Below, piece after piece: positions 51,589 through 60,413 of a DNA stretch of 64,000 nt. Source of the stretch: CAVVMA01 sp963830715 (GTDB taxonomy: Bacteria > Desulfobacterota > Binatia > Binatales > Binataceae); contig CAWHNS010000020.1 in NCBI GenBank assembly GCA_963830715.1, forward strand, positions 62,001 to 126,000, in the 5' to 3' direction. Both the position numbers and the translations under genes were made by a program. The notes beneath the pieces were generated by a model, which did no database searches, had not been told where the DNA came from, and saw nothing but the letters and a program-made list of their open reading frames with translations. How positions within the stretch are numbered: position 1 is the first letter of the stretch; every line of letters begins with the position of its first letter.

Positions 51589-52449
51589 ATGGGAAAATCC
51601 GCCAAGCTTTTGGTGGTCGCCTTGGCAATTGGATTGCTGATCGCGTCGAACGCGATCGCCCAACGCAGTTCCCCTAATCTGCCCGAAGGGAAGACGGTTC
51701 CCGCGCCAGATACCGAGCACCAACTCGCTTTGCTCGTCGCATCGTCGTTCGCGGGCGAGAGTGAGATGCGCGATGAGACCCACAATGACATTGTGGCGAT
51801 CGGCGACGGCCTGCGGCAGCGCGGCTTCTCTCCGCAGGAAATCGCGGTCCTGGAAGGCGCGCCGCTCACTCGCCAATCGCTTACGGAATTCCTGCGCGCG
51901 GCCGGGCGCCGAGTCTCACACTGGCAAAGCGGAAAGGTGTTCTTCTACTTCGCCGGTCATGGAAACTACGTCGGCAGGAGGGTCGGTCTGCAACTGGCGG
52001 ACGATCCGGGTGACGAAGAGGGCAGGCCTTCCCGCTCTCTGATGTTCTGGGATGAAGCGCTGGCATCTCTTGACCTGCCGGCCGGAATCCAACTCTTCTT
52101 GCTCCCCGACTCGTGACACACCAACCTTCTCGCCGGCCGTGTGCCGGCGAACCTGGTTGCGATAGTCATCAAGGCTCCGCCAGGAGCCGAGTTCCTGTGC
52201 AAGGCCGGCAACGCATATTTCGACAACGGCCACGGCAAAGCCGTCGAACGCGGCGTGATTTCGTACTACGCCGCTCAGTCGCTCCCATCGGCCACTACCG
52301 TTGAATCCTGGCTGGCCCGGATCGATGCGTTGATCGAGGTTGACTTTCGGCGGCATCGACTAGGCCGGCTGGAAAGACCCCCTCTGCAGGTGTTGGGAAA
52401 TGGGAGAGCGAGCCTTCCCGGGATGGCGGTGTTGCCTGCGCAAGACTGA
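51589..52449 (+). CDS. Secreted caspase-like protein with in-frame TGA at catalytic Cys (candidate selenoprotein)
   Basis: The frame from ATG 51589 (AGGGCGG upstream) has a signal peptide ending ASNAIA-Q and a caspase p20-like domain: ALLVASSFAGESEMRDETHN, EIAVLEGAPLTR and VFFYFAGHGNYVG with catalytic His at residue 124. After LDLPAGIQLFLLPDS comes TGA (52114-52116), then in frame HTNLLAGRVPANLVAIVIKA to a stop at 52449. Caspases have D-x-C-H here, and the neighbouring homologue reads DTCHA, so TGA is exactly the catalytic Cys, residue 176. A hairpin follows at the SECIS distance. The reading as selenocysteine is inference; a stop mutation or read error is the alternative. Confidence 0.7.
52114..52116 (+). 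other. Candidate selenocysteine codon (TGA) in caspase-like gene
   Basis: In-frame TGA between Ser and His of the motif DS-x-HTN, aligning with the nucleophile Cys of caspase-like peptidases. The frame stays open for 110 further codons with protein-like, caspase-compatible sequence. Confidence 0.65.
52122..52159 (+). promoter_or_regulatory. Putative bacterial SECIS hairpin
   Basis: The upper stem 52130-52137 (TCGCCGGC) pairs perfectly with 52143-52150 around the five-base loop CGTGT. A lower stem pairs CAACC (52122-52126) with GGTTG (52155-52159). The loop starts 22 bases after the TGA and has G as its second base. These agree with the published bacterial SECIS consensus (apical loop 16-37 nt from UGA, G within its first two bases). 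High GC makes chance hairpins common, so a computed comparison is needed. Confidence 0.6.
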
Positions 52450-52688
52450 CCATCGATCGAGCGATACCGGCGCGACGATCGGATTATAGCGCCGTTCGCT
52501 CGACTGCGCGGCGAGCAACTCGCACGCCGAGGATGCTCGAAATCCCGGCGTAGCAGGTTGCGTTTGCAAAGCGGTTTGATTTGGGCTATCGATCTGCGGA
52601 CTTTCGGGGGATGCCCGTGCCAAGGTTGGCTTCACAGCGTTTCAGAAAAAGATGTTCAGCGTTTCTACGCGACGCACATTTCGCGGTC

Positions 52689-55600
52689 GTGAGGAACGTG
52701 TGTCTTCTCGCGTTGGCGCTGCTATTCGCAGGCTGTCTGGATCCCAACTGCCCTTCGTGCCCGCCGCCCAAGCGCGCAGCGACGCCAACTCCCAAACCTA
52801 CGCCTAGACCCCCGACCCCGACGCCCACCCCGACGCCGACGCCAACCCCACCGCCTCCGCCGACTCCCACGCCTACGCCAACACCGCCTCCGACGCCCAC
52901 ACCGGCGCCATCGCCGTCACCTACGGCGACCGCACCACCTACGCCGACTCCGACGCCAACCCCAACACCGCCTCCGACGCCCACACCAACGCCATCGCCG
53001 TCACCTACGGCGACCGCACCACCTACGCCGACTCCGACTCCAACACCGACGCCGACTCCCACGCCGACTCCGACTCCAACTCCGACTCCGACCCCAACTC
53101 CGACTCCGACCCCAACGCCGACGCCGACACCCACGCCTACTCCTACGCCAACGCCGACCCCTACGCCGACTCCAACACCGACGCCGACCCCGACCCCGAC
53201 GCTAACCCCAACACCGACGCCCACGCCAACGCCGACTCCGACACCAACGCCGCCGCCGCCTCCGACTCCAACCCCAACACCGACGGCGACCCAGGTTCCC
53301 ATCTTCGAAGAGAGTTCGACGCCCACGCCGACCCCGACTCCTGCGCCCCCACCGATCTTCAACGTTTACGGTCAGGCGATGGGCGGATTTAATCCGATTT
53401 CCGGCTCTTCTGTGACGCTTCTCCAGGCCTCCGCCAGCCCAGGAGGCGGTGCGACTATCCTGGGCACGACGACCAGCGACTCCGGCGGTAACTTCTCGAT
53501 TGTGCTGCAAGGCTTTCCACCGCAGGGTTCCATCCTGTACCTGCTGGCGAGCGGCGGTGATGCCGGCGGCGGGGCGAACACCGCGATCGAGCTGATGTCG
53601 ATCATCGGTCAGGTCGGCAACACCGTGCCTACGACCGGTCCGATAAATGCGACGATCAACGAGCTGACCACGGTCGCGTCGGCATACGTGGCCTCGAACT
53701 TCATCAGCGACGAGACCAATATCGCGGACAATTCTTTTGGCGCGCTGGCGGGCGCGGTCTCGGGAATCGGCAACCTCGTTAACGTTCAGACCGGCGGACT
53801 GGGGGGCACGATCACGAGGGGCAACAACGATCCGACCAAGCTGGTAACGCTGGCGAACGCGCTGGCGAATTGCGTGCAGGCAACTGCAGGCTCAACTCCA
53901 TGTACGAACCTGTTCAACGCCGCAGATTCGTCGTTCGATACGCTCGCTGCGATTATCAGCATCAACAAGTATCCCGCGAGCAGCGTCGGCGCGATTCTCG
54001 GTTTGGGGTCGAGCGGTCCGTATGCTGCGCCTCCGACGCCGACCCCTAGCCCGACGCCGACGCCCAGCGACTTGACGCTCGAGGTGAACTTCACTGCCGG
54101 TCAGCTGAATGATCCTTCCGGCATTGCGATCGACGGTTCGGACAACGTCTGGGTGCCGAACCGATTGGGGAACAGTGTGACGGAGTTGAATCCCTCCGGA
54201 ACCCCGGCGCCCGGGAGTCCCTTTACCGTCGGCGGGCTGGGCCCTGACGCCATTGCGATCGATGGCTCCGGCAATGCCTGGATTGCGAACCAAGGGTCGG
54301 CAGCGGATGATTTCCTAGCCAACAGTGTAACCGAGTTGAATTCCTTCGGCATGGCGGTCGGCAATTTCACCGGCGGCGGGCTGGGTGATCCTACAGGCAT
54401 TGCGATCGACGGCTCCGGCAACGTTTGGGTGTCGAACTATTTTGGCCTGACTGTAGGCGTGAACGGCGGTGTGACGGAGTTGTTCGGCGGTGACACACCC
54501 ACTGCTTGCCCGACTATACCCGTGAGCGGCGACACGGGATGTCCGGTCTCCGGGTCGCCCTTCATCCTCGGCGGGCTAGATGGGCCTTCGGGCATTGCGA
54601 TCGACGGCTCCGGCAACGCCTGGGTGACGAACGGACAAATTCTGCCAAACGCCAACAGTGTGACCGAGTTGAATCCCTCCGGCGCCGCGCTCTCACCGGC
54701 AAACGGGTTCATGGGCGGCGGGCTGAGCGGTCCTTCTGCCGTCGCGATCGACGGCTCCGGCAACGCCTGGGTGACGAACAGCTTCGCCAGCGCAAACAGT
54801 GTGACGGAGTTGAATCCCTCTGGCACGGCGGTCGGCAATTTCACCGGCGGCGGGCTGTCCGGTCCTGCGGGCATTGCAATCGATGGCGCCAACAACGTCT
54901 GGGTGGCGAACGCAGGCAGCGACACCGTGACGGAGTTGAATTCCTCAGGCATCGTTCTCACACCGGCAATCGACGCAAGCGGCGGTGTGGGGGGAGATCC
55001 TGATGCGATTGCGATCGACGGGGCGGGCAACGTCTGGGTCGCCATCTCGGGTAACGCCGTAACCGAGATTATCGGCGCAGGCGCGCCGACCAAGACGCCG
55101 TTGCAGGCGCGGCTCGCGTCGCTGCCGGCTGCCGGGCACTTCGTCTACACCAACGACGACAACAGTCCCAATACCGTCTCGGGATTTTCAGTCGCATCCA
55201 ACGGCGTACTGACGCTGCTTGCCGACTCGCCGTTTTCTACCGGCGGCAGCGGCAGCCCGTTCGGTTTCCACGGAAGTAATCTCATAGTCATCAACGGAAC
55301 CGTACTGTTTGCCAGCAACAGCGGTGTACCCGCTGGCGGCGGCAGCGAAAGCATCAGCGTCTTCGCAATCAACCCCAGTAGCGGCGATCTCGTGCCGGTG
55401 GCGGGCTCGCCCTTTCCAGTCGGGGCTACGCATAGGGGTGACATCTCGCTGGCGGTAACTCCCAACGGCCAATTCCTGTTCGCCAGCGACCCTGGAACGT
55501 CCGAGATCTTCGCCTTCAGCGTCGGCTCCGGGGGACCATTGACGGCGGTGCCCGGCTCGCCTTTCCCGAGTGGCGGGCTAATCGCCGGTGGCACGGAGGT

Positions 55601-56201
55601 CACAGCGAACAGTCAGTTTTTGGCGGTAGCGCTGGCAGGTTCCAGCGCGATCGCCACTTTCGGCATCGGCAGCAACGGTGCACTCACGCCCGTGGCTGGC
55701 TCGCCCTTTTCTGCGGGAAACGAAGTGGCTGGAATCGACATCAACGCGACGAGTACTCTTCTGTTTGGAGGCGGCGCTGGCTCTGGCACTACCGTTGACG
55801 TCTTCAACCTGGCGTCCAACGGGGCGTTGGCCCCGACCGCCAGCTCACCCTTCAGCTTCCCCAGCGTTGGAAGCAGCTCGAGCGTCGTGCGGCTCAGTCC
55901 CAGCCAGCAGCTCCTGTTCGTCAGTAACCAAGAGAGCAGCACAGTCACGGATTTCACGGTAGACGGCAGCGGCAATTTGACGCTCGTAGCGGGAGCGCCC
56001 TTCGCGGTCCCCGGCATCTCGGTGCCCTCCGGAATGGACACAGACCCTGCTGGTTCGTTCCTGTACGTCGCTGCGTCGGTACCTAACGCCGTCAGCGTAT
56101 TTTCGATCGCTGGCAATGGAACGCTAACGCCGCTTGGCTCGTTCGGGACGGCCCAGGGCGCAACGCTGGCATCCTTAGCGGCATTTCCTGCGACGCGGTG
56201 A
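52689..56201 (+). CDS. Pro-Thr-rich lipoprotein with two beta-propeller domains
   Basis: GTG 52689 gives an ideal short lipoprotein signal (VRNVCLLALALLFAGC); TTG 52581 or ATG 52612 are longer alternatives. A Pro-Thr tract follows over ~180 residues, then a domain of ~230 residues (NVYGQAMGGFNPISGSS, VTLLQASASPGGGATILGTT). About eight NHL/Vgb-type repeats come next (IAIDGSGNAWVTN, SVTELNPSGT), and seven lactonase-like blades (ISVFAINPSSGDLVPVAGSP). It should be a long rigid stalk carrying binding propellers on the cell surface. It lies downstream of the caspase pair. Confidence 0.75.
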   Translation: MRNVCLLALALLFAGCLDPNCPSCPPPKRAATPTPKPTPRPPTPTPTPTPTPTPPPPPTPTPTPTPPPTPTPAPSPSPTATAPPTPTPTPTPTPPPTPTPTPSPSPTATAPPTPTPTPTPTPTPTPTPTPTPTPTPTPTPTPTPTPTPTPTPTPTPTPTPTPTPTPTPTPTLTPTPTPTPTPTPTPTPPPPPTPTPTPTATQVPIFEESSTPTPTPTPAPPPIFNVYGQAMGGFNPISGSSVTLLQASASPGGGATILGTTTSDSGGNFSIVLQGFPPQGSILYLLASGGDAGGGANTAIELMSIIGQVGNTVPTTGPINATINELTTVASAYVASNFISDETNIADNSFGALAGAVSGIGNLVNVQTGGLGGTITRGNNDPTKLVTLANALANCVQATAGSTPCTNLFNAADSSFDTLAAIISINKYPASSVGAILGLGSSGPYAAPPTPTPSPTPTPSDLTLEVNFTAGQLNDPSGIAIDGSDNVWVPNRLGNSVTELNPSGTPAPGSPFTVGGLGPDAIAIDGSGNAWIANQGSAADDFLANSVTELNSFGMAVGNFTGGGLGDPTGIAIDGSGNVWVSNYFGLTVGVNGGVTELFGGDTPTACPTIPVSGDTGCPVSGSPFILGGLDGPSGIAIDGSGNAWVTNGQILPNANSVTELNPSGAALSPANGFMGGGLSGPSAVAIDGSGNAWVTNSFASANSVTELNPSGTAVGNFTGGGLSGPAGIAIDGANNVWVANAGSDTVTELNSSGIVLTPAIDASGGVGGDPDAIAIDGAGNVWVAISGNAVTEIIGAGAPTKTPLQARLASLPAAGHFVYTNDDNSPNTVSGFSVASNGVLTLLADSPFSTGGSGSPFGFHGSNLIVINGTVLFASNSGVPAGGGSESISVFAINPSSGDLVPVAGSPFPVGATHRGDISLAVTPNGQFLFASDPGTSEIFAFSVGSGGPLTAVPGSPFPSGGLIAGGTEVTANSQFLAVALAGSSAIATFGIGSNGALTPVAGSPFSAGNEVAGIDINATSTLLFGGGAGSGTTVDVFNLASNGALAPTASSPFSFPSVGSSSSVVRLSPSQQLLFVSNQESSTVTDFTVDGSGNLTLVAGAPFAVPGISVPSGMDTDPAGSFLYVAASVPNAVSVFSIAGNGTLTPLGSFGTAQGATLASLAAFPATR
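52787..53345 (+). repeat. Pro-Thr codon low-complexity tract
   Basis: About 560 bases of near-repetitive CCG/CCC/CCA and ACG/ACC/ACT codons encode alternating Pro and Thr with variant triplets. Synonymous codons vary, so the repeat has been kept by selection or amino-acid slippage rather than recent DNA duplication. The antisense strand produces a spurious Gly-Val-rich open frame. Confidence 0.9.
54112..55035 (+). repeat. Tandem NHL-like repeats, DNA level
   Basis: Units of roughly 100-190 bases repeat the core encoding GIAIDGSGNAWVTN and SVTELNPSG, with DNA identity high enough to see by eye at about 54118, 54250, 54405, 54595, 54745, 54870 and 55010. Such conservation suggests recent expansion or gene conversion inside the propeller. 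Confidence 0.75.
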
Positions 56202-56281
56202 TGGCAGCTCCCTTTTTGCATATGGGGCCCGAAGATGAAACTCGCACGTCAGGTGTCGCCGCAAACGAGGGAGAGCGCGCA

Positions 56282-57685
56282 ATGAACTCGCATCGGCAAA
56301 TCGCAGCGGTCGGAACTATCGCAGCCGCTCTTGTCGCGCTGGCGTTGTGCGGGTTTGGCCGGCTTGGGGCCGGACTGGCCTTTGCCGATCAGCCCAAAGG
56401 CGCCGCCGCGCCGGCAGGTTCGAGCAATGCCGAGCCGGGCGCGCTGGTTTCCAGCGGAATCAACGCCTACGATCAGGGCGACTACTCGGGGGCGATAAAC
56501 GATCTCAGCGCGGCCCAGAAACTCTATCCCACGAACAGCTCGGTTTCGCTCTATCTGGGCCTGGCCTACCTCAAGCAGGACCGGCTCGCCGACGCGATCG
56601 CTGCCTGGCAGCGGTACCTCAAACTGAAGCCCTCCACCGAGGCCGAGCGGACGGGCGATCTTTCACAGAAAATTCCGCAATATCTGACCATCCTGCTGCG
56701 CGAGCACGACCATCAGCAGGCCGAGGAGGCGGTCGCGCACGAGCGCGAGATCGGTCCCGGCGACCCGCATACGGTCGCGATCACCTACTACCGCAATCTT
56801 GGCTCTCCGTTTCTGAACGTCCTTCGCAAGGGCTTGGCCGCGCTTCTGATCGATGACGTTTCCAAGGTGCCGGGTATCAAGGTGGTCGAGCGCGATCGGA
56901 TGCAAGCCCTGCTCGACGAGATGAAGCTCGGTTCCAGCGGCTTGGCCAGCTCCACGACCGCCGCGCGGACAGGGCGTCTCCTGGGCGCAGGACGAGTGGC
57001 AACCGGCAGCTACGTGGACCCAACAGCGGCGGAACTCAATATCGACTCCGCGCTGATGGATACGTCCGCAGCGCATGGCGGGTCTACTCAGGCCGCGAAC
57101 GGAAGGACCGCCCAGTTCTACGAGATCGAGAAGCAACTTGCCGCCAAGCTCTTGAAGGACCTTGGTCACGACGAGAGCACTCTGCCCGAAGGCGTCGTGC
57201 GGGAGATACAGAAACCGCAGACCGTTCGCTATTCGGCATTCGAGAGCTTCTCGAGAGGCCTCGACGCGAGGGATCGGCAAGACTATCCGGCGGCGCGCGG
57301 CTTTTTCCAGCAAGCGCTGACCTACGACCCGAACTTCAAGCTGGCCGGATTGGAGCTGCTCTATACTCCAACGGCGCCACTTGCAGTTCGTGCGATCCAG
57401 AGCAATGTCCGCTCCTCGGCGCCATCCGCGTCTGCGGCGGCGGCTGCCGCTGCGGCCGCGGCTGCGAGCGCTGGAGCGGGGGTATCGACTGCGACAGGCG
57501 GCGGATCGACCGGCGGCGGATCGACCGGCGGCGGATCGACCGGCGGGCCGACTGGCGGCGTGCCGACGGGTGGCGCGCCAGCGGTGCCGATAGGCGGGTT
57601 GACAAATGGCGCGACGATTCCCCCCGTGCCACCGCCATGCCCGCCATTGATCTGTCCGGCATGCGTGGTAGCGGTGCACAGATGA
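56282..57685 (+). CDS. TPR plus CsgG-like secreted protein with Ala/Gly-rich tail
   Basis: From ATG 56282 a signal peptide (ALVALALCGFGRLGAGLAFA) precedes TPR-like helices (GINAYDQGDYSGAINDLSAA, LYLGLAYLKQDRLADAIAAW) and a CsgG-like segment (LAALLIDDVSKVPGIKVVER, DRMQALLDEMKLGSSGL). A second TPR region (SRGLDARDRQDYPAARGFFQ) leads to a tail with about ten consecutive Ala, three GGGST units and a Pro/Cys-rich end. The CsgG motif is shared with the two caspase-locus proteins, making a third paralogue here. The next gene overlaps by ATGA. Confidence 0.75.
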   Translation: MNSHRQIAAVGTIAAALVALALCGFGRLGAGLAFADQPKGAAAPAGSSNAEPGALVSSGINAYDQGDYSGAINDLSAAQKLYPTNSSVSLYLGLAYLKQDRLADAIAAWQRYLKLKPSTEAERTGDLSQKIPQYLTILLREHDHQQAEEAVAHEREIGPGDPHTVAITYYRNLGSPFLNVLRKGLAALLIDDVSKVPGIKVVERDRMQALLDEMKLGSSGLASSTTAARTGRLLGAGRVATGSYVDPTAAELNIDSALMDTSAAHGGSTQAANGRTAQFYEIEKQLAAKLLKDLGHDESTLPEGVVREIQKPQTVRYSAFESFSRGLDARDRQDYPAARGFFQQALTYDPNFKLAGLELLYTPTAPLAVRAIQSNVRSSAPSASAAAAAAAAAAASAGAGVSTATGGGSTGGGSTGGGSTGGPTGGVPTGGAPAVPIGGLTNGATIPPVPPPCPPLICPACVVAVHR

Positions 57686-58489
57686 GAACCTCGACTTCGA
57701 GACGCCGCCACGGCTGCCTATTGACGGCGTCGACCGGGTGGATGGCATTGAGCATGATCCTGCTCGCCATCGGCTCCGGATGGTGCCAGAGCGCAGGTCC
57801 TTCTCCGGCGACGCCGAGCAGCATCCTTTCGGATCCATTGGCGATCCAGCGGCCCGGCCAGCTAAGTCTTCTGTTGTTCGGCGGCGGGTACCGGAGCGAC
57901 GAGTCCGCTACTACTGAGGAGGGATTTCAGCTCGAACAGAGCCTGACAAAGGACATCGGGGTGGTCGCGCGCGCGATCGGGTATCAGCTTTACATGGGAG
58001 CCGGCTTCGGCGATCCTCTGGCGCCGAGCGAGGGCCATAACGCGCGATTTAATTTCGGCCGCTTTGAAGGCGGATTCGATTTCGCGCTGGTCCCCGGCAC
58101 CAACTTCTACATATTGGGCGGCGGCGATGCCGCCGACAGTCACGCAGGAGTGGTCGAAGGCGACTTCACGAGTTGGCTGTTCATGCGAAGCAGCCATCCG
58201 ATCAACCTCGCGATGAGCGCCAACTACGACTCGCAGAATCGCGTAACCAGCAGCGAGATCGACCTTCGCATGATTCTGTATTCAAATGAGCAGATGCTGC
58301 TGATCGGCGGCGTGGGCGGAGCGATCTTCGGCGGCGGATTCGTGCCGAACGTGGATGGCGAAGGCGGGGGAATCGTAGGAATCTATTTTCCCAAGTGGCA
58401 GATCGGATTGGACGGCCAGCGCCGGCTACGGGGGAGCAAAGACCTACGGTCAGGTAAGCCTTTACAAGCGCTTCCGCTGGACTGAGTAG
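57682..58489 (+). CDS. Outer-membrane beta-barrel-like protein, frameshifted near its end
   Basis: ATG 57682 overlaps the previous stop, so both are translationally coupled. After a signal (MALSMILLAIGSGWCQSAGP) the sequence alternates polar and hydrophobic residues in strand-like stretches (LSLLLFGGGYRSDESATTEE, FEGGFDFALVPGTNFYILGG). Near 58415 one base shift restores AGYGGAKTYGQVSLYKRFRW and the stop at 58489, ending in aromatic residues as barrel proteins do. It may be the outer-membrane partner of the TPR-CsgG protein. Confidence 0.6.
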
Positions 58490-58561
58490 AGAGCAGAGTC
58501 CCCGGTCGTCGATCTCGGGCCTTGTGTCGCGGTGTCCGATGTTGCTAGAGTTAGCGTCAAG

Positions 58562-59614
58562 ATGACGCAAAGCGAACTCATCCGCCCGGACTCGAACCCG
58601 AAGAACGCCTCCCGCAACGGTTGCATATCCGCCGCCGAGCTGCACCGGAAGCTGAGCGTGATCGATCCCGACGCCTACAATCGGGCCGTTTGCGAGCGCC
58701 ACGCGGACACGATCGCTGAAGTGGCAAGGCTCAAGGCCGAGCGCCGCGCGATCATTCTGGCGCACAACTACCAGCGCCCCGAGATCTTCGAGGTCGCGGA
58801 CTTTATCGGCGATTCGCTCGAGCTGGCGCGCAAGGCCAAGGAGGTGCGCGAGGCCGATATCATCGTGTTCTGCGGCGTGCATTTCATGGCCGAAACCGCC
58901 AAGGTGTTCAATCCCGATCGGATGGTGCTGCTGCCCGACCTGAGGGCCGGATGCTCGCTGGCGGACAGCGTCACCGCCGAGGCGCTGGCCGACCGCAAGC
59001 AGGAGCTCGCGCAACTGTATCCCGATCTCAAGGTCGTCTCATACGTCAACTGCACGGCCGACGTTAAGGCGCTCTCCGATGCCTGCTGCACTTCCGCCAA
59101 CGCGGCTCAGGTCGTCAACGCGATCGATTCCGAGCACGTCCTGTTCGTCCCCGATCAGAACCTCGCCAACTACGTCCAGAGCCAGACCCGCAAGCAGATC
59201 ATCTCATGGGACGGCAACTGCTACGTCCATCACCAGATAACTCCGGCGGAAGTGGAAAAGGTCAAGCGCGCAATTCCCGGAATCAAGGTGCTGGCTCATC
59301 CGGAATGCCGCAAGGACGTGCTCGCCCTGGCCGACGCCGTTCTCTCGACCAGCGCGATGGTGCGTTACGCGGCGGAGAGCGAAGCGGACAAATTTCTGGT
59401 GGTGACCGAATGCGGCCTCTCCGACCGCCTGCTGATGGAGATCCCGAACAAGCACTTCTACAAGTCCTGCAAGCTCTGCCGGTTCATGAAGATGATAACC
59501 CTCGAAGGCACGCTCGATTCGCTGCAAAACCTTCGCTACGAAATAAAGCTCGGCGGCGACGTCCGCGACGGTGCGCGCCGCGCGCTCGAGCGGATGCTCG
59601 AACTGAGCGCGTAG
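58562..59614 (+). CDS. nadA: Quinolinate synthase NadA
   Basis: The protein carries all NadA hallmarks: AIILAHNYQRPEIFEVADFI, VFCGVHFMAETAKVFNPDRM, LRAGCSLAD, LFVPDQNLANYV, VLAHPECRKDV, TSAMVRYA and the C-terminal SCKLCRFMKMITLEG. Three Cys ligate the [4Fe-4S] cluster that helps condense iminoaspartate with dihydroxyacetone phosphate in NAD synthesis. ATG 58562 is preferred; ATG 58532 is in frame upstream. The next gene is an NrtR-like regulator, a natural partner. Confidence 0.95.
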   Translation: MTQSELIRPDSNPKNASRNGCISAAELHRKLSVIDPDAYNRAVCERHADTIAEVARLKAERRAIILAHNYQRPEIFEVADFIGDSLELARKAKEVREADIIVFCGVHFMAETAKVFNPDRMVLLPDLRAGCSLADSVTAEALADRKQELAQLYPDLKVVSYVNCTADVKALSDACCTSANAAQVVNAIDSEHVLFVPDQNLANYVQSQTRKQIISWDGNCYVHHQITPAEVEKVKRAIPGIKVLAHPECRKDVLALADAVLSTSAMVRYAAESEADKFLVVTECGLSDRLLMEIPNKHFYKSCKLCRFMKMITLEGTLDSLQNLRYEIKLGGDVRDGARRALERMLELSA

Positions 59615-59637
59615 CCTTATCTTCGGAGTCCGCGCCA

Positions 59638-60395
59638 TTGCCGTCGCTCGAATCGGCGCAAGACCGTGCCCGCCAGGCCCTCTCGCCGAGGCGCGAGCTC
59701 GCCCCGGCGGACTATCCGCTCCGGTCGCGAACCGCGGGCAATCGACTCGCCCGGCCGAAAGTCGCCGTCGACACCGTTCTGTTCGCGATCGACGCCGGGC
59801 GCCTCAAGGCGTATCTGGTGCAGCTTCGCCGCGGAGCGCTCCGGCGCAGATGGGCGTTCGCGGGCGGGCTGGTCCAGGTCGGCGAGAGCCTGGAGGGAGC
59901 GGCGCGGCGCGAACTGCTGGCCGCGACGGGCGTCAGCGGCTCGTACCTCGAGCAGTTGTTCACCTTCGGCGATCCTTCGCGCGATCCAAAGGCGCACGTC
60001 GTTTCGGTGGCGTACATGGCGCTGATCTCCGATCCGGCGGCGGTCCGGACCGGCTCGAGCAAATACAGCGGCGGCAGATGGTTCGAAGTTTCAGCGCTGC
60101 CGGAGCTCGCATATGATCACTCGGTGATGGCGCGGCACGCGGTCAACCGCCTGCGGTCAAAGCTGGAGTACACCAATATCGCCTGCAACCTGCTGCCGCG
60201 TACGTTCGCCTTCGCGCAACTCGAGGCCCTCTACTCCCTGATACTCGACCGCCCGATCGATCGCCGCAACTTCCGCCGCCGGATTCTCGCGATGGGCCTG
60301 CTGAAGAGGTTGCCCGCCGAGCGCCGCGGGCTCATCGCCCGGCCGCCCTCTACAGTTTCGCGCGGCACAGCCCGCAGGTCGTGGAGATGCTATAA
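59638..60395 (+). CDS. nrtR: NrtR-like Nudix transcriptional regulator of NAD metabolism, frameshifted at its end
   Basis: No in-frame ATG precedes the Nudix fold, so TTG 59638 is the likely start. The Nudix domain has WAFAGGLVQVGESLEGA and RRELLAATGV: the catalytic REx2EE pair is replaced by Ala-Ala, as in members that only sense ADP-ribose-type ligands. A winged-helix domain follows (YTNIACNLLPRTFAFAQLEA, PIDRRNFRRRILAMGLLKRL), typical of NrtR. A one-base shift near 60328 gives HRPAALYSFARHSPQVVEML and the stop at 60395. Being next to nadA supports a role as NAD-pathway repressor. Confidence 0.8.
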
Positions 60396-60413
60396 TTGCT
60401 CGGAGAACGGCAG

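Noticed and set aside
52787..53345. Possible CRISPR array in the repetitive tract
   Set aside because: Repeats are codon-level Pro/Thr alternation in frame, without spacers or constant direct repeats.
52586..53362. Minus-strand Gly-Val-repeat protein
   Set aside because: It is the antisense image of the Pro-Thr codon tract and has no independent support.
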